From SAR116 cluster alpha proteobacterium HIMB100 (GTDB taxonomy: Bacteria > Pseudomonadota > Alphaproteobacteria > Puniceispirillales > Puniceispirillaceae), in the NCBI GenBank assembly GCA_000238815.2, contig AFXB01000010.1, positions 1,058,501 to 1,122,500 on the forward strand: a stretch of DNA of 64,000 nucleotides, written 5' to 3'. Under the pieces are notes generated by a model. The model ran no database searches and was not told the DNA's origin. It worked only from the letters and a program-made list of their open reading frames with translations. The position numbers and the translations under genes were made by a program. Shown in pieces: positions 44,526 through 54,349 of the stretch (the first letter of the stretch is position 1; the number at the start of each line of letters is the position of its first letter).

Positions 44526-45137
44526 ATGTCACTTCAAAGATTGCCAGCATGTGCTGGATTAATAAATGCGCGCCATAAAAATTATTCGTTAGTAGATCTG
44601 GGTTGTCGTAACATGGCGCTAAAAGCCCTCTTGGAAAATTGCTCTGGTTATTTAGGCGCAGATTTTGTTGAAGGACCTGATGTTGTCCAATGCAACCTAG
44701 AGGATGGCTTGCCTAGTTTCGAAACTAACTCTCATGACATTGTCGTAGCTCTTGATGTACTTGAGCACCTTGAGAACTGTCACAAATTGCTTCAAGAAAT
44801 GTTAAGGGTAGCTCGGAAGTCAGTTTACGTTTCTCTACCTAATATGTTTTATGTGAGCTTCCGCCTCAATGTCTTGCTTAAGGGAGAGCTATCTGGCAAG
44901 TACAATTTTCATACTGATCCAGTAGTGGATAGACATAGATGGTTACTTTCTTATAATGAAGCGGTGCGCTTTATTGAAGCCAACGCGCAAGGCTATACTG
45001 TCAACCATCACAAAATTATTCCTCAGAGAGGCAGGACGCGACTTTTGCTTGGGGGAGTAGAAAAAGTTCTTGGTGAAATGTTTCCAAATCTGTTCTCCTA
45101 CGGCTCTTTACACGAAATAAGAATAGATGGAACATAG
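44526..45137 (+). CDS. Class I SAM-dependent methyltransferase
   Basis: 203 residues. YSLVDLGCRNMALKALL (motif I, near residue 21), YLGADFVEGPDVVQCNLEDGLP, IVVALDVLEHLENCHKLLQEM and ARKSVYVSLPN (MetW-like pattern). Compact, soluble. A substrate cannot be inferred beyond glycan context. 52 bp after gmhA and only 3 bp before the next methyltransferase, so cotranscribed. Confidence 0.8.
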   Translation: MSLQRLPACAGLINARHKNYSLVDLGCRNMALKALLENCSGYLGADFVEGPDVVQCNLEDGLPSFETNSHDIVVALDVLEHLENCHKLLQEMLRVARKSVYVSLPNMFYVSFRLNVLLKGELSGKYNFHTDPVVDRHRWLLSYNEAVRFIEANAQGYTVNHHKIIPQRGRTRLLLGGVEKVLGEMFPNLFSYGSLHEIRIDGT

Positions 45138-45140
45138 CTG

Positions 45141-45851
45141 ATGGAAAAATTTCAGCCTGGTCCATCTAGGAAGGCCTCTTGGGAGAGATTTTTTAATCTT
45201 TTTATCAAGAAAAATTGTAGAAGCATCACAAGAGAGCTGCAGTACGAGCATTTAAAAACTCTTAAGCTTGATGGGCGATTGCTTGACGTAGGTGGTGGCG
45301 AACAAGCTGATTATCGGCAGTTTCTTAATTGCCTTTCCTATAAATCTGTAAATATTAACCCTGAGATGCAGCCTACTTGGCTAACACAGGTAGGAGATAA
45401 TTTCGATCATATTGATGAGCTCTTTGACTTTGTTATTTCTCTGAATACTTTTGAGCATGTTTTAGATGCGGAAAAACTTTTGAATAACGTCTCTGCTGTT
45501 TTGCGGGATGGTGGCCGCTTTTATGCCGCAACACCCTTTTTGTATCCTGTTCATGGAAGTCCTGACGATTTCTTTAGGCCTACGGGCAGCTGGTGGTTTG
45601 AGATATTGTCAAGAAATGGTTTTGAAGATATCAAAATCACTCCCTTGGTCTGGGGTCCTTTTACAACAGGTGCAACTTGTTCTGGTTTGCCTGGACCTTT
45701 TAAAAGTTTGCGAACTTTAATTTCGTTGGTTCTCGATGTCGTATATGTGGGTTTAAAATTTAATGGACACGAACAAATCAACGGGCTGAATGGAACTAGC
45801 TTTCAGAATTGTGCCCTTTCCTATTTCATCGAGGCACAAAAATTTGAATAA
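45141..45851 (+). CDS. Class I SAM-dependent methyltransferase
   Basis: 236 residues. LLDVGGGEQADYRQF (motif I with GGGEQ instead of GCGxG), SVNINPEMQPTW, FDFVISLNTFEHVLDAEKLLNNVSAVLRDGG and FYAATPFLYPVHGSPDDFFRPT, a pattern common to sugar-methyltransferase-like proteins in polysaccharide clusters. The last plus-strand gene before the convergent GT4 gene. Confidence 0.8.
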   Translation: MEKFQPGPSRKASWERFFNLFIKKNCRSITRELQYEHLKTLKLDGRLLDVGGGEQADYRQFLNCLSYKSVNINPEMQPTWLTQVGDNFDHIDELFDFVISLNTFEHVLDAEKLLNNVSAVLRDGGRFYAATPFLYPVHGSPDDFFRPTGSWWFEILSRNGFEDIKITPLVWGPFTTGATCSGLPGPFKSLRTLISLVLDVVYVGLKFNGHEQINGLNGTSFQNCALSYFIEAQKFE

Positions 45852-45889
45852 AAACTTTTCTTTACTAATAATTTTATAAGCTTAGTCTT

Positions 45890-46972
45890 CTAATTATTGA
45901 GTACATCCATCCATGTTTTTTGCCAATTGTGAGTTGAATATTTTCGCGTGATACTTTTCGCATTTTTGGAAAACTCTCCCCATTGTTTTTGATTTCCTAT
46001 TGCGTCAGTGATTGCGGATGCTAAATTCGAGGATGACACTTCACCTTCAACAACAATACCTCTTTTTTCATTTAGTAGTTGGGCTACTCCGCTAGTTTTT
46101 GAAAAGCCGATACAGAGTAGTCCATATGACAAAGCCTCAGCTAGTGCATTGGGGAAGCCTTCCCATTCAGAGGTCGTAACAAAAATAGTTGAGTTTTGAT
46201 AATACGCGTTCACGGAGTGTGTGGACGGGAAAAATTTAATATTGTTATCTAAGCCAAGGCTTACTGCTAATTTTTCTAAGTTTGATTTTAGTGGTCCGTC
46301 ACCTACTATTTTTAATGTCCAAGTCGGGTGGGCTCTTACAACTAAGGCAAAAGCTTGAAGTATGATGTCAATTCGTTTTTGTTTTGTTAACCTTCCAACT
46401 GCTAAAATTGATTTTTCAGATAGATCTGAATATTCTTTAGGGTTGCGGATAGGGTTATGAACTGTAACGATTTTTTTCCTTAACCAAAAAGGGTAATCAT
46501 TTTTGTATTCATCAAATTGGACTGTAATAATTTTCATGAAGCTAAGTAACAAAAAATTTACGTTCCATTTGCGATGGCTGGTAAAATTGTACATCGTTAA
46601 AGAATTTCGTTCACTGCAGATGTGATGAATTCCGAGTCCAAAACTAGCAACTAAAAATCTAGCTAATATCCCGTGACTAAAACAAATAATTTGGTCGACC
46701 TTGTTGCTAAGAATTGCCGACCTCATTTTGTAGAATAAGTTTATCCGTTGAGAAAAATTTATCCCTGAATGTGGCGTGCTTGCTCCCGCCCTGACCCATT
46801 CAACGTTTGGGTCCAGGTCAAAAAATGAGTTGGCATCGGGAAGATCAAAAGACAGTAATGTGACTTTTTTGCCAGTACGAACAAGATAATTCGCTAGATA
46901 AACAATATTTCTCTCAAGGCCGCCAGCCATATTGTTTAGCGATATGGTACCTAATAGAATTGAATTGCCCAT
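45890..46972 (-). CDS. Glycosyltransferase family 4
   Basis: 360 residues, GT-B fold. N-terminal NMAGGLERNIVYLANYLVRTGKKVTLLSFD, C-terminal SILAVGRLTKQKRIDIILQAFALVV, WTLKIVGDGPLKSNLEKLA and EWEGFPNALAEALSYG with the E-x7-E motif. Retaining transferase on nucleotide sugars; specificity unknown. Convergent with the methyltransferase gene and on the strand of the next three transferases. Confidence 0.9.
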   Translation of the reverse strand: MGNSILLGTISLNNMAGGLERNIVYLANYLVRTGKKVTLLSFDLPDANSFFDLDPNVEWVRAGASTPHSGINFSQRINLFYKMRSAILSNKVDQIICFSHGILARFLVASFGLGIHHICSERNSLTMYNFTSHRKWNVNFLLLSFMKIITVQFDEYKNDYPFWLRKKIVTVHNPIRNPKEYSDLSEKSILAVGRLTKQKRIDIILQAFALVVRAHPTWTLKIVGDGPLKSNLEKLAVSLGLDNNIKFFPSTHSVNAYYQNSTIFVTTSEWEGFPNALAEALSYGLLCIGFSKTSGVAQLLNEKRGIVVEGEVSSSNLASAITDAIGNQKQWGEFSKNAKSITRKYSTHNWQKTWMDVLNN

Positions 46973-47080
46973 TGCTTAATCCTAAGAAATTTTCAAAAAA
47001 TTAACGGAATCTATTATTAAATTCTCTAGTGCGTTTCCTTTTCCCAAAAGAGGGCGGATTTTTTGCATATCAAAGATGAT

Positions 47081-48031
47081 TTAAGTTTTTATTTTGTTTT
47101 CGTGGTAGAGCCGTTTTGGACCCGTATCAAGTATATGAAGAAAAGTTCTAATAGGGTTTCGGAATGACAAGTTTATTAATTTTAGGAAAAACCTAAAATA
47201 TTTTTTTTCAAAATGATAAAACCTCAGTAGTGGCCAGTGATAGGAATGATAGAACAGCTGCTCTTTTAGAAGAAAAGCTTTATATTTTTCAGCTAGTTTT
47301 CTCTCAAATTGTAGGTTGACATGTTCTGACTTATCTTCTGACAGCGTCATAAATCTCGTTAGTAAAAATTCCTTACTTCCAACGAAATAAAACCCATTGA
47401 GGGCTAGTCTAACAGCTAGATCTAAATCTTCGACCCTACGAAATTTAGGATCAAAGCCCCCTACATTTTGGATGTTAGCAGTTCTAATCATTAAGGCTGA
47501 AGTGGGCGTTCCAGCGCCATAAAAATATTTTTTATCTTTAATATTGCAGAGTATATATTTCGCGACTTTCGGCCCATGAGGTGGAGACAAACATCTTGAA
47601 CCGATTGCTGGGGAATGTGCCTTATACCCATTCTTGTAAACCCTGCATTCTGAGGCGTAGCAGGCAATATCTCTAGTCTTAAGTTTTTTTTCAAATTTTT
47701 GTATTGTCTCCAGTTGAATTCGCACTCGGCCGCTACTTGAAAAATCATCATCATCAAAAAACACTACGAATTTTCCTTTAGCGTTTTTTATTGCTGTATC
47801 ACGAGCGCCACCCGGCCCAGTATTTTCCTTATGCACTATGAGCCTAAATTTTTTCTTTTTCTGTAACGACTTAATTATTTCAGGCGAACAATCTGTTGAA
47901 CAATCATCAACGATGATTATCTCAAAATTTTTATAATCTTGAGCTAATGCGCTTGATAGCGCGCGCTCAATGGTGCTCTCAGCGTTAAAGCACAGGATAC
48001 ATATAGATACTAAAGGCAATTCTGATTTCAC
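47081..48031 (-). CDS. Glycosyltransferase family 2
   Basis: 316 residues. VSICILCFNAESTIERALSSALAQDYKNFEIIIVDDCSTDCSPEI, TGPGGARDTAIKNAKGKFVVFFDDDDF with metal-binding DDDD, and RRVEDLDLAVRLALNGFYF. GT-A fold, inverting. Its start overlaps the end of the neighbouring GT2 by 4 bp, and the two are close paralogues. Confidence 0.9.
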   Translation of the reverse strand: MKSELPLVSICILCFNAESTIERALSSALAQDYKNFEIIIVDDCSTDCSPEIIKSLQKKKKFRLIVHKENTGPGGARDTAIKNAKGKFVVFFDDDDFSSSGRVRIQLETIQKFEKKLKTRDIACYASECRVYKNGYKAHSPAIGSRCLSPPHGPKVAKYILCNIKDKKYFYGAGTPTSALMIRTANIQNVGGFDPKFRRVEDLDLAVRLALNGFYFVGSKEFLLTRFMTLSEDKSEHVNLQFERKLAEKYKAFLLKEQLFYHSYHWPLLRFYHFEKKYFRFFLKLINLSFRNPIRTFLHILDTGPKRLYHENKIKT

Positions 48032-49014
48032 TTTTCTCTCTTTGAAAATTTATCTATGTAAAATTTAGACATCTTCAGATTTAGCTTTAGATTTGGAAGT
48101 GAGAGCCATATTCGCCTTGAGGTGTGTAATGGGTGCTTCAAGAATAATTTCAGCAAGGTAATGATAGCATCTTTGTATTTGTTTGATATCCAACTGAAGC
48201 GTATGTCAAGCCAATCCTTAGCCACACGAAATGGCATTTTCCTCTCAATGATATCCCTATGCTTGTTGATGAGATAGCGCCAGTTAGTCGCCTCTAATTC
48301 TACCCTTTTTTCATCTCCATTTGTCATCCTCTGCAAAACAAGAGGTGCATCAAGCCCAATAAAAATCGCGCCTCTTTCTGCAGCTCTTATACTGAAGTCC
48401 GTATCTTCACTACGTGTCAAATTTTCATCAAACCCATTTAATAATTTATAAGTTGAGACGCGTGCCATTTGAACACATGTCGGACAAGCGCCCTTTAAAT
48501 TTACATTTTTGGTTCCTGTTAAGATTGCTTCGCTAATCTCAGGCCCGCTTATTCCGGTTTTCCTAGCAGCGTGCCCAAGGGCTGGCTGGTATAATATATC
48601 ATTAGAGGCATATTCAACATATCGAGCTGAATGACATATAACAATCTGTGATTTGTAATCCTTCTCTGCTTGTTTGATCGCGTTCAATTGAAGCTTTATT
48701 CTGTGTGATTCACTTTCATCATCATCGTCAAAAAATGCTATAAAATCAGTTTTGGAATTTTGAATAATCGAATTTCGTGTTGTGGCTACCCCACAATTTC
48801 TTTTGTGGCGCATGGTTGTGATTTTAGGATATTTAGAAGACAGTGCTGTTATAATCTCATAAGTATGGTCGGATGAGCAATCGTCCACTATCAGGATTTC
48901 ACAATTTATATAATCTTGCGAAATTGCAGAGAGGACAGCTTTTTCAATTGTATCTTCACAATTGTAAGCTGTAATCCCAAGTGTCACTGTTTCGTCGGTT
49001 TTTTGATTAGCCAT
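48028..49014 (-). CDS. Glycosyltransferase family 2
   Basis: 328 residues. VTLGITAYNCEDTIEKAVLSAISQDYINCEILIVDDCSSDHTYEI, CGVATTRNSIIQNSKTDFIAFFDDDDESE and TRSEDTDFSIRAAERGAIF show the GT-A domain. Paralogous to the next gene downstream; the pair and the flanking GT4 genes form a four-gene transferase operon on the minus strand. Confidence 0.9.
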   Translation of the reverse strand: MANQKTDETVTLGITAYNCEDTIEKAVLSAISQDYINCEILIVDDCSSDHTYEIITALSSKYPKITTMRHKRNCGVATTRNSIIQNSKTDFIAFFDDDDESESHRIKLQLNAIKQAEKDYKSQIVICHSARYVEYASNDILYQPALGHAARKTGISGPEISEAILTGTKNVNLKGACPTCVQMARVSTYKLLNGFDENLTRSEDTDFSIRAAERGAIFIGLDAPLVLQRMTNGDEKRVELEATNWRYLINKHRDIIERKMPFRVAKDWLDIRFSWISNKYKDAIITLLKLFLKHPLHTSRRIWLSLPNLKLNLKMSKFYIDKFSKREK

Positions 49015-49018
49015 GGCA

Positions 49019-50146
49019 TCATTGCTTAGAAATGAGGCGATGCCACTGATGGTAAATCATCTTCTCATTTTGTGCTAGGGCTCTTGCCTTTGCAGCTCTA
49101 CCCATTTTAGCTAGCTGCTCCTTGTTACTCATGGCATCCTGAAGTGACAGGGCTAGCTCATCTTCGGTCATATCAGACACGATCCAGCCTGTTTTCTTAT
49201 GTTCAATGAGTTCATTCACCCCATCTACATCAAAGCCTATAGCGGGTAATCCGTGTGCCATTGCCTCTGTAAGAGAATTTGGGCATCCTTCCCAAAGAGA
49301 TGGAATTACGAACAAGTCAGCTTCTAGGTATAGTCTGCTGACATCTAATCTTGAAGGAAGAATTGAAATACGATCTGATACTTTTGACTCTGAGGCACAA
49401 CGGATAAGGCAGTTCCTTGCCTCTCCATCACCAATTATTTTAAGTCGCCAATCTGGAAAAATTTCAGATAAACTGATGAATGCGTTCAACAGCATCTTTG
49501 GCTGTTTTTGGATAGGGTCTAACCTGCCAACAAATAACATCTGGTGATTATTTTTGTGAGAAGCTCCCGGAAGTGCCTGGCTTCTCTGTGCAAATATTGG
49601 ATTTCGAATTATGCGAATCTTTTTATGTAAAAATTTTGGATATCCCGTTCTGAAGCTCTCAAACTGTAATATGACTTGCTTGCAGAAAAGTAGTGACAAA
49701 TAACACATCCATCGCCCGATAAATGAATATTTTATATTATACAACGAAGGTCCATTACGTTCTGCAGCTATAAGCTGGGCATTCGATAACAAAGCGCTTA
49801 AAATTACAACCTTATTATTTGCTACGACAAAGCCGATTAGTGTTTTTATTTTGTGTTGTCTTAACGTTTTTATCAGACGCAGCAGGCGCACGAACTTATT
49901 GAAGCGGCAACTATGCGTTCCAAGCTTATGCCAAAATATATTTTCCGGTATTTTATAAAACGGTAGGTCATCGCAATTGTCCCAGGTGATAATGTGGACA
50001 TTATGTCCTGTGCTTGACAGATTTTGCGATAGGAGAATGAGTTGCTTTTCAGCGCCACCTGCCCTACCACAAACAGAGGAGAAATAAAGAGCTACATTTT
50101 TTTTTCTGATTGGTTTCCCAAGTGGCTGCGTGGCTGGTTCCACCAT
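49019..50146 (-). CDS. Glycosyltransferase family 4
   Basis: 375 residues. GRAGGAEKQLILLSQNLSSTGHNVHIITWD, MLFVGRLDPIQKQPKMLLNAF, WRLKIIGDGEARNCLI and LWEGCPNSLTEAMAHG. Close relative of the GT4 protein at 45890-46972, including the LIAAERNGPSLYN middle segment. First gene of the four-gene transferase operon; ends 4 bp before the next gene's start. Confidence 0.9.
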   Translation of the reverse strand: MVEPATQPLGKPIRKKNVALYFSSVCGRAGGAEKQLILLSQNLSSTGHNVHIITWDNCDDLPFYKIPENIFWHKLGTHSCRFNKFVRLLRLIKTLRQHKIKTLIGFVVANNKVVILSALLSNAQLIAAERNGPSLYNIKYSFIGRWMCYLSLLFCKQVILQFESFRTGYPKFLHKKIRIIRNPIFAQRSQALPGASHKNNHQMLFVGRLDPIQKQPKMLLNAFISLSEIFPDWRLKIIGDGEARNCLIRCASESKVSDRISILPSRLDVSRLYLEADLFVIPSLWEGCPNSLTEAMAHGLPAIGFDVDGVNELIEHKKTGWIVSDMTEDELALSLQDAMSNKEQLAKMGRAAKARALAQNEKMIYHQWHRLISKQ

Positions 50147-50375
50147 AATGTTTCCTAAATTAGGTTCAGCTTTCTTTAATTTGTACAGTTGTTTGGATCT
50201 AATGGCTAAGCAAATGAAAATCTCTGGCTCTCTAGACTTTTAACTTCTAACTTGTCTGGACTGAAGTTCTATTATTGTAAGTTTAGTGGAACTAACGATT
50301 TTTTGTTGATGAAATAATTTCTGATATTGGTTTAATGAAATTTCAATACCGAAGAATGAGCTCAGAGTGTCACAT

Positions 50376-51062
50376 ATGCTAATTCATAAAATAAAAAAGA
50401 TGATACCTTCATTTTTGCGGGTGTATCTTAGGAGATTGTCTAAGCTTGTAAAGTATAGACTAAGGTACTTCATATTAAGGCAAGCGGCCACAAAAGATAA
50501 TCATATCAATTTAATTCTTGGAGCAGCTGAGACCTCCCAGAAGGGTTGGTATTCAACAAATTATGAATGGTTTGATATCTCGAAATCAAATGATTGGGAT
50601 AGAATTTTTAATGGAAAAGTCATCGTAAAAAAAATGGTTGCTGAACACGTATTTGAACATTTGACGGCAGATCAAATGTCAGCGGCTTTATCTCTTGCCC
50701 ATCAACATCTCATTCCTGGAGGTAAATTGCGTATCGCTGTTCCAGATGGGTATAACCCAAACTCAATTTACAGAGCACATGTTGACGTGGGGGGAATTGG
50801 CGCAGATGCAAGCGATCATAAGCAGTTATTGAATTGCGATATCTTAAGAGAAGCGCTAATTCATGCTGGGTTTCAATCTACTCTTCTGGAAGGATATTCG
50901 AGTTCGGGAGAGTTGGTTTCAAATGCTATTTGTGAGCAAGACGGTTTTATTTTGCGTTCAAGAGCTAATCCAAAAGAGATTAAGGCTCAAGGCTGGGATT
51001 TTCCTAACTCAAAAACGTCGCTGATCATTGACGCAATAAAATTAACAAAGCTCCCTTCATAG
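50376..51062 (+). CDS. SAM-dependent methyltransferase-like protein
   Basis: 228 residues from ATG 50376 (a GTG three codons earlier is possible). Opens with a very basic, Leu/Arg-rich segment (residues 1-35). INLILGAAETSQKGWYSTNYEWFDIS corresponds to motif I of a Rossmann methyltransferase branch without the usual GxGxG, followed by MVAEHVFEHLTADQMSAALSLAHQHLIPGGKLRIAVPDGY. The glycine-rich loop is degenerate, so a binding role is possible. Divergent from the GT4 operon, with 230 bp between them in which I see no gene. Confidence 0.75.
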   Translation: MLIHKIKKMIPSFLRVYLRRLSKLVKYRLRYFILRQAATKDNHINLILGAAETSQKGWYSTNYEWFDISKSNDWDRIFNGKVIVKKMVAEHVFEHLTADQMSAALSLAHQHLIPGGKLRIAVPDGYNPNSIYRAHVDVGGIGADASDHKQLLNCDILREALIHAGFQSTLLEGYSSSGELVSNAICEQDGFILRSRANPKEIKAQGWDFPNSKTSLIIDAIKLTKLPS

Positions 51063-51325
51063 TTTTGGACCCGTGAAGTATAGACTGCAGGACCGGCTGC
51101 GTTTAGATGAACATGTAATTTGTGAGATGTCCTGACTAATTTTTCTTCTCTTTCTTTTGAGACACAATTGTTACAAACTCCAACAGTACCCTACCGTGAA
51201 ATGACCTCCTACAAAAAACTATTTACCGTGGTCAAGGATTAAGTAATTTGAGAAAATAGCTGGTTAATTCTTAGTCGATAGAATAAGTTAAGCGAAATTC
51301 TTGCAGAGGAGCTTTTGGATACCAT

Positions 51326-52420
51326 ATGAGACTTGTTTTTTGTATTCAATATCTCGATGGTATCTCTGGTGGTGCTGAACGGGTGTTAGCATCTGTAGCA
51401 AACGGACTGGTCAAGAGAGGTTACGATATCGATATCGTGACTTTTGACAGGAGCGGCGCGAAGAGTTTCTATAACTTGTCTGATCAAGTCCGGTTGCATC
51501 AGTTAGGGGGATGCGGCTCCATGCTGCCATCACGACCAGTTAGAATATTTAAAATGATGAGGTGCGCGAGGAACTTGCATCCGGATTTGGTATTTGCGTT
51601 CTTACCTTCAACTTTTGTCCTGTTATCATTTTATTTTTGGCCCACCAATATCAAGCTCGTGTGCTGCGAGCATATTCTGAGGGAATGGTATAAAGGGCAG
51701 TTATTCAAATATATAATGGTATCTTTAGCTGGAAACTTATCTTCTGGGGTCACGTTTTTGTCTGAGGCCATAGCTCGTGATTATACATTGATTTTTAATA
51801 AGAAAAAAATCATTCTTCGCAATCCAGTGCGTGAGATAAAGAAAAAGGCACAGCCTTTAGCTAACCAGAAAAAGAATTTCACGATGTTGGCAGTTGGAAG
51901 GTTGGTTGAATTTAAGGACCACAAAACGCTCATAGATGCATTCAGTTTTATTGCAGACGAATTTCCAAATTGGCGTTTGAAAATTATCGGTGAAGGTCAC
52001 CTGCGGGGGGGTCTCGATCATCAGATTTCTGCTTACAGGATGGAAGATAAAATTCAAATTCAAACTGCAACACATGAAATTGAAGCCGAATATGCCGATG
52101 CAGACCTTTTTGTTATCCCCTCACTTTATGAAGGCTTTGGCTTAGTCACAGCTGAAGCCCTGTCAGCAGGGTTGCCATGCGTAGGGTTCAAGGATTGTGA
52201 AGGTACAAACAAAATCATAAAAAACGATATAAATGGTGTGTTGGTAGAGGCAACCGAAAATCGCGCTGAGGCTTTAGCAGATGCATTAAGTAGGCTTTTG
52301 CGCGATGAAAAAAAAATGAGCGATATGGGCAAAGAGGGATTGAAACGGCCAGAATATTTTGAATTGGATTATGTTTTAGATCGATGGGAAGAAACAATAA
52401 ATTCCGTTTTGAAGTCTTGA
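51326..52420 (+). CDS. Glycosyltransferase family 4
   Basis: 364 residues. YLDGISGGAERVLASVANGLVKRGYDIDIVTFD, TMLAVGRLVEFKDHKTLIDAF, WRLKIIGEGHLRGGLD and LYEGFGLVTAEALSAG with E-x7-E. Start ATG 51326 with GAGGAG about 14 bases upstream. The 263 bp upstream contain no gene I can see. Acts on nucleotide sugars as a retaining GT-B enzyme; linkage unknown. Confidence 0.9.
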   Translation: MRLVFCIQYLDGISGGAERVLASVANGLVKRGYDIDIVTFDRSGAKSFYNLSDQVRLHQLGGCGSMLPSRPVRIFKMMRCARNLHPDLVFAFLPSTFVLLSFYFWPTNIKLVCCEHILREWYKGQLFKYIMVSLAGNLSSGVTFLSEAIARDYTLIFNKKKIILRNPVREIKKKAQPLANQKKNFTMLAVGRLVEFKDHKTLIDAFSFIADEFPNWRLKIIGEGHLRGGLDHQISAYRMEDKIQIQTATHEIEAEYADADLFVIPSLYEGFGLVTAEALSAGLPCVGFKDCEGTNKIIKNDINGVLVEATENRAEALADALSRLLRDEKKMSDMGKEGLKRPEYFELDYVLDRWEETINSVLKS

Positions 52421-52468
52421 ACTCTTAGAAGAACACAATGACAGACACCTACAGAGGCACGTTATTCA

Positions 52469-53224
52469 ATGAGTAATAAAGCACGTTCGAAATTTGTGCG
52501 AATTTACAAACAGTTTTTCGGTTATCCCTCATTGCAATTATCGTCGACTGATTATGATGCATATTGGGAAAAAAAGCGTGGCGAACATATGGGCACGCTT
52601 AATGCGTTTCAGCATAAGCGCGTTGAGTTTGTGGCTAGCAGAATTAAAGAGGGCACACGAATTCTAGATTTTGGTGCTGGCGATGGTGCCGTTCTGATGG
52701 CCTTGCAACGCAAAAAAAAATTCCATCCGATCGCTGTTGATATCTCGGCCAAAGCAATTTCTTTTCTGAAGTCTAATGGTATTGATGCAATCCACATCGA
52801 CCCAACATCGACCGATTACATTGACCATCTGCCGCAAGCTGATTACATTCTCTTGCTCGAGGTATTAGAGCACATGCAGAATCCTGAAAAATTTTTGCTG
52901 GCAATGAGAGATAAATGCAAGGAATCGATTTTTTTCAGCTTTCCGAATACAGGTTATTTCACCTACCGACTTCGAATGTTGTTTGGCCGTTTTCCTATCC
53001 AATGGCGAACCCATCCAGGTGAACATCTGCGGTATTGGACCTTGGCCGACTTGAAGTGGTGGTTGGCTGAACTCAACATTGCTCAACATTGCCAGATCAA
53101 ATGCTATTTGGGTCCGAATATTCTGCGGGCGTTATGGCCGTCTCTTTTCGCGGCTGCCTTCATTGTTGAGTTTAAAATGGTGCAGGAAGACACATCAGGA
53201 CGTAGACAGGATGAAACCGGGTAG
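52469..53224 (+). CDS. Class I SAM-dependent methyltransferase
   Basis: 251 residues. RILDFGAGDGAVLMAL (motif I), PIAVDISAKAI, DYILLLEVLEHMQNPEKFLLAMRDKCKES (motif IV and after), and IFFSFPNTGYFTYRLRMLFGRFPIQW, a pattern typical of MetW-like sugar methyltransferases. From this gene to about 55.5 kb the sequence becomes less AT-rich, suggesting a separately acquired block. The next gene overlaps its 3' end by 14 bp. Confidence 0.85.
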   Translation: MSNKARSKFVRIYKQFFGYPSLQLSSTDYDAYWEKKRGEHMGTLNAFQHKRVEFVASRIKEGTRILDFGAGDGAVLMALQRKKKFHPIAVDISAKAISFLKSNGIDAIHIDPTSTDYIDHLPQADYILLLEVLEHMQNPEKFLLAMRDKCKESIFFSFPNTGYFTYRLRMLFGRFPIQWRTHPGEHLRYWTLADLKWWLAELNIAQHCQIKCYLGPNILRALWPSLFAAAFIVEFKMVQEDTSGRRQDETG

Positions 53225-54347
53225 GCGGCCAGAAATATGGTATGTGTCACGCACACGCATCGATGCAGAGAGCGCTCAAGCAATGCAAGTCAACGATATG
53301 CTTGCCGCCTTGCATCATCATCCTGGACTTACCTTAAAAGCGACTGTGGCAGTTCGCAAAGACTTACCGGTAAATATAACTGACTTTGCTGTTTCCTCAA
53401 TTCGCTCGTCCCTTCTGGGCAAAACATTTTATATTTACTTTGCGTTTCGGTTTGTCTGTCAAATTTTGGCAAGCACGTCTCCGCAAGCAATTGTTTATTC
53501 CCGAGACATTTTGAATGTGTTTTTTGCCTTGTTGTTCGGCTTAAGAGCTGTTTATGAAATGCATCAGCCGCTCCGGTCGAAAGCAAGCCGCGTTCTTTTT
53601 AGGCTTTCTATCAAAATCTGGCCGCATAAGTTCAAGGTTGTTGTGATCAGCGGCCCCCTTTCTGCATATTTAGAAAATGAATTCATGTGCCCTGGGGAGA
53701 AAATTCTTGTTGCCCATGATGGCGTTGATATAAACTGGTACGAATGTGCGAAGGCGAAATCCTCTGTTTCGTATTTGAGAGAACAAGAACAAATCCCCAA
53801 AGACATCAAAATCATAATGCACACTGGCTCTATCTATAAGGGCGGTATCGGCGCTGTTTTGGATGTGTTATCCCGTTATCCGCAATTCTGGTTTGTTCAT
53901 ATTGGGGGGACTAAAGAGGACTGCAGTATTCTTCAGCAGAAAGCCCAATTATCCGGCCTGAGTAATATCAGCGTGTTTCCCCAAAAGGCAAAAGATACCA
54001 TCCCAGCCTATCACGCTCAGTCTGATTTTCTGATTTATATTATTGGCCAACAATCTGGATTAAGCCGCTACACATCCCCTTTAAAGCTGTTTGAATACAT
54101 GGTCTCTGGTCAACCCGTGATTTATGCTTCAACATCATCTGTGGATGAGGTTATAACCCCGGATTTTGGGTATGACTTTATCCCTGATGATATAGGCAGT
54201 TTGAATGCTGTATTTGAAAAGGTGCTCTCTACACCGACTGAAGGGCGCAAAAAAGCGGCCGCTTCTTACGACCATGTGTCTCAGCAATATACGTGGCATC
54301 ATAGGGTTTCACGCATCTGTGATATGATAAAGAACTGGGAGACGTGA
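53211..54347 (+). CDS. Glycosyltransferase family 4-like
   Basis: 378 residues from ATG 53211, which overlaps the methyltransferase stop by 14 bp; the open frame upstream to 53079 lies within that gene. WYVSRTRIDAESAQAMQVNDMLAAL, YSRDILNVFFALLFGLRAVYEMHQP, MHTGSIYKGGIGAVLDVL, and SPLKLFEYMVSGQPVIYAS place it in the GT-B glycosyltransferases, near the family 4 type that uses KLFEYM. The first catalytic Glu of the E-x7-E motif is replaced by this Lys-Leu-Phe-Glu-Tyr form. Confidence 0.85.
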   Translation: MKPGRRPEIWYVSRTRIDAESAQAMQVNDMLAALHHHPGLTLKATVAVRKDLPVNITDFAVSSIRSSLLGKTFYIYFAFRFVCQILASTSPQAIVYSRDILNVFFALLFGLRAVYEMHQPLRSKASRVLFRLSIKIWPHKFKVVVISGPLSAYLENEFMCPGEKILVAHDGVDINWYECAKAKSSVSYLREQEQIPKDIKIIMHTGSIYKGGIGAVLDVLSRYPQFWFVHIGGTKEDCSILQQKAQLSGLSNISVFPQKAKDTIPAYHAQSDFLIYIIGQQSGLSRYTSPLKLFEYMVSGQPVIYASTSSVDEVITPDFGYDFIPDDIGSLNAVFEKVLSTPTEGRKKAAASYDHVSQQYTWHHRVSRICDMIKNWET

Positions 54348-54349
54348 AG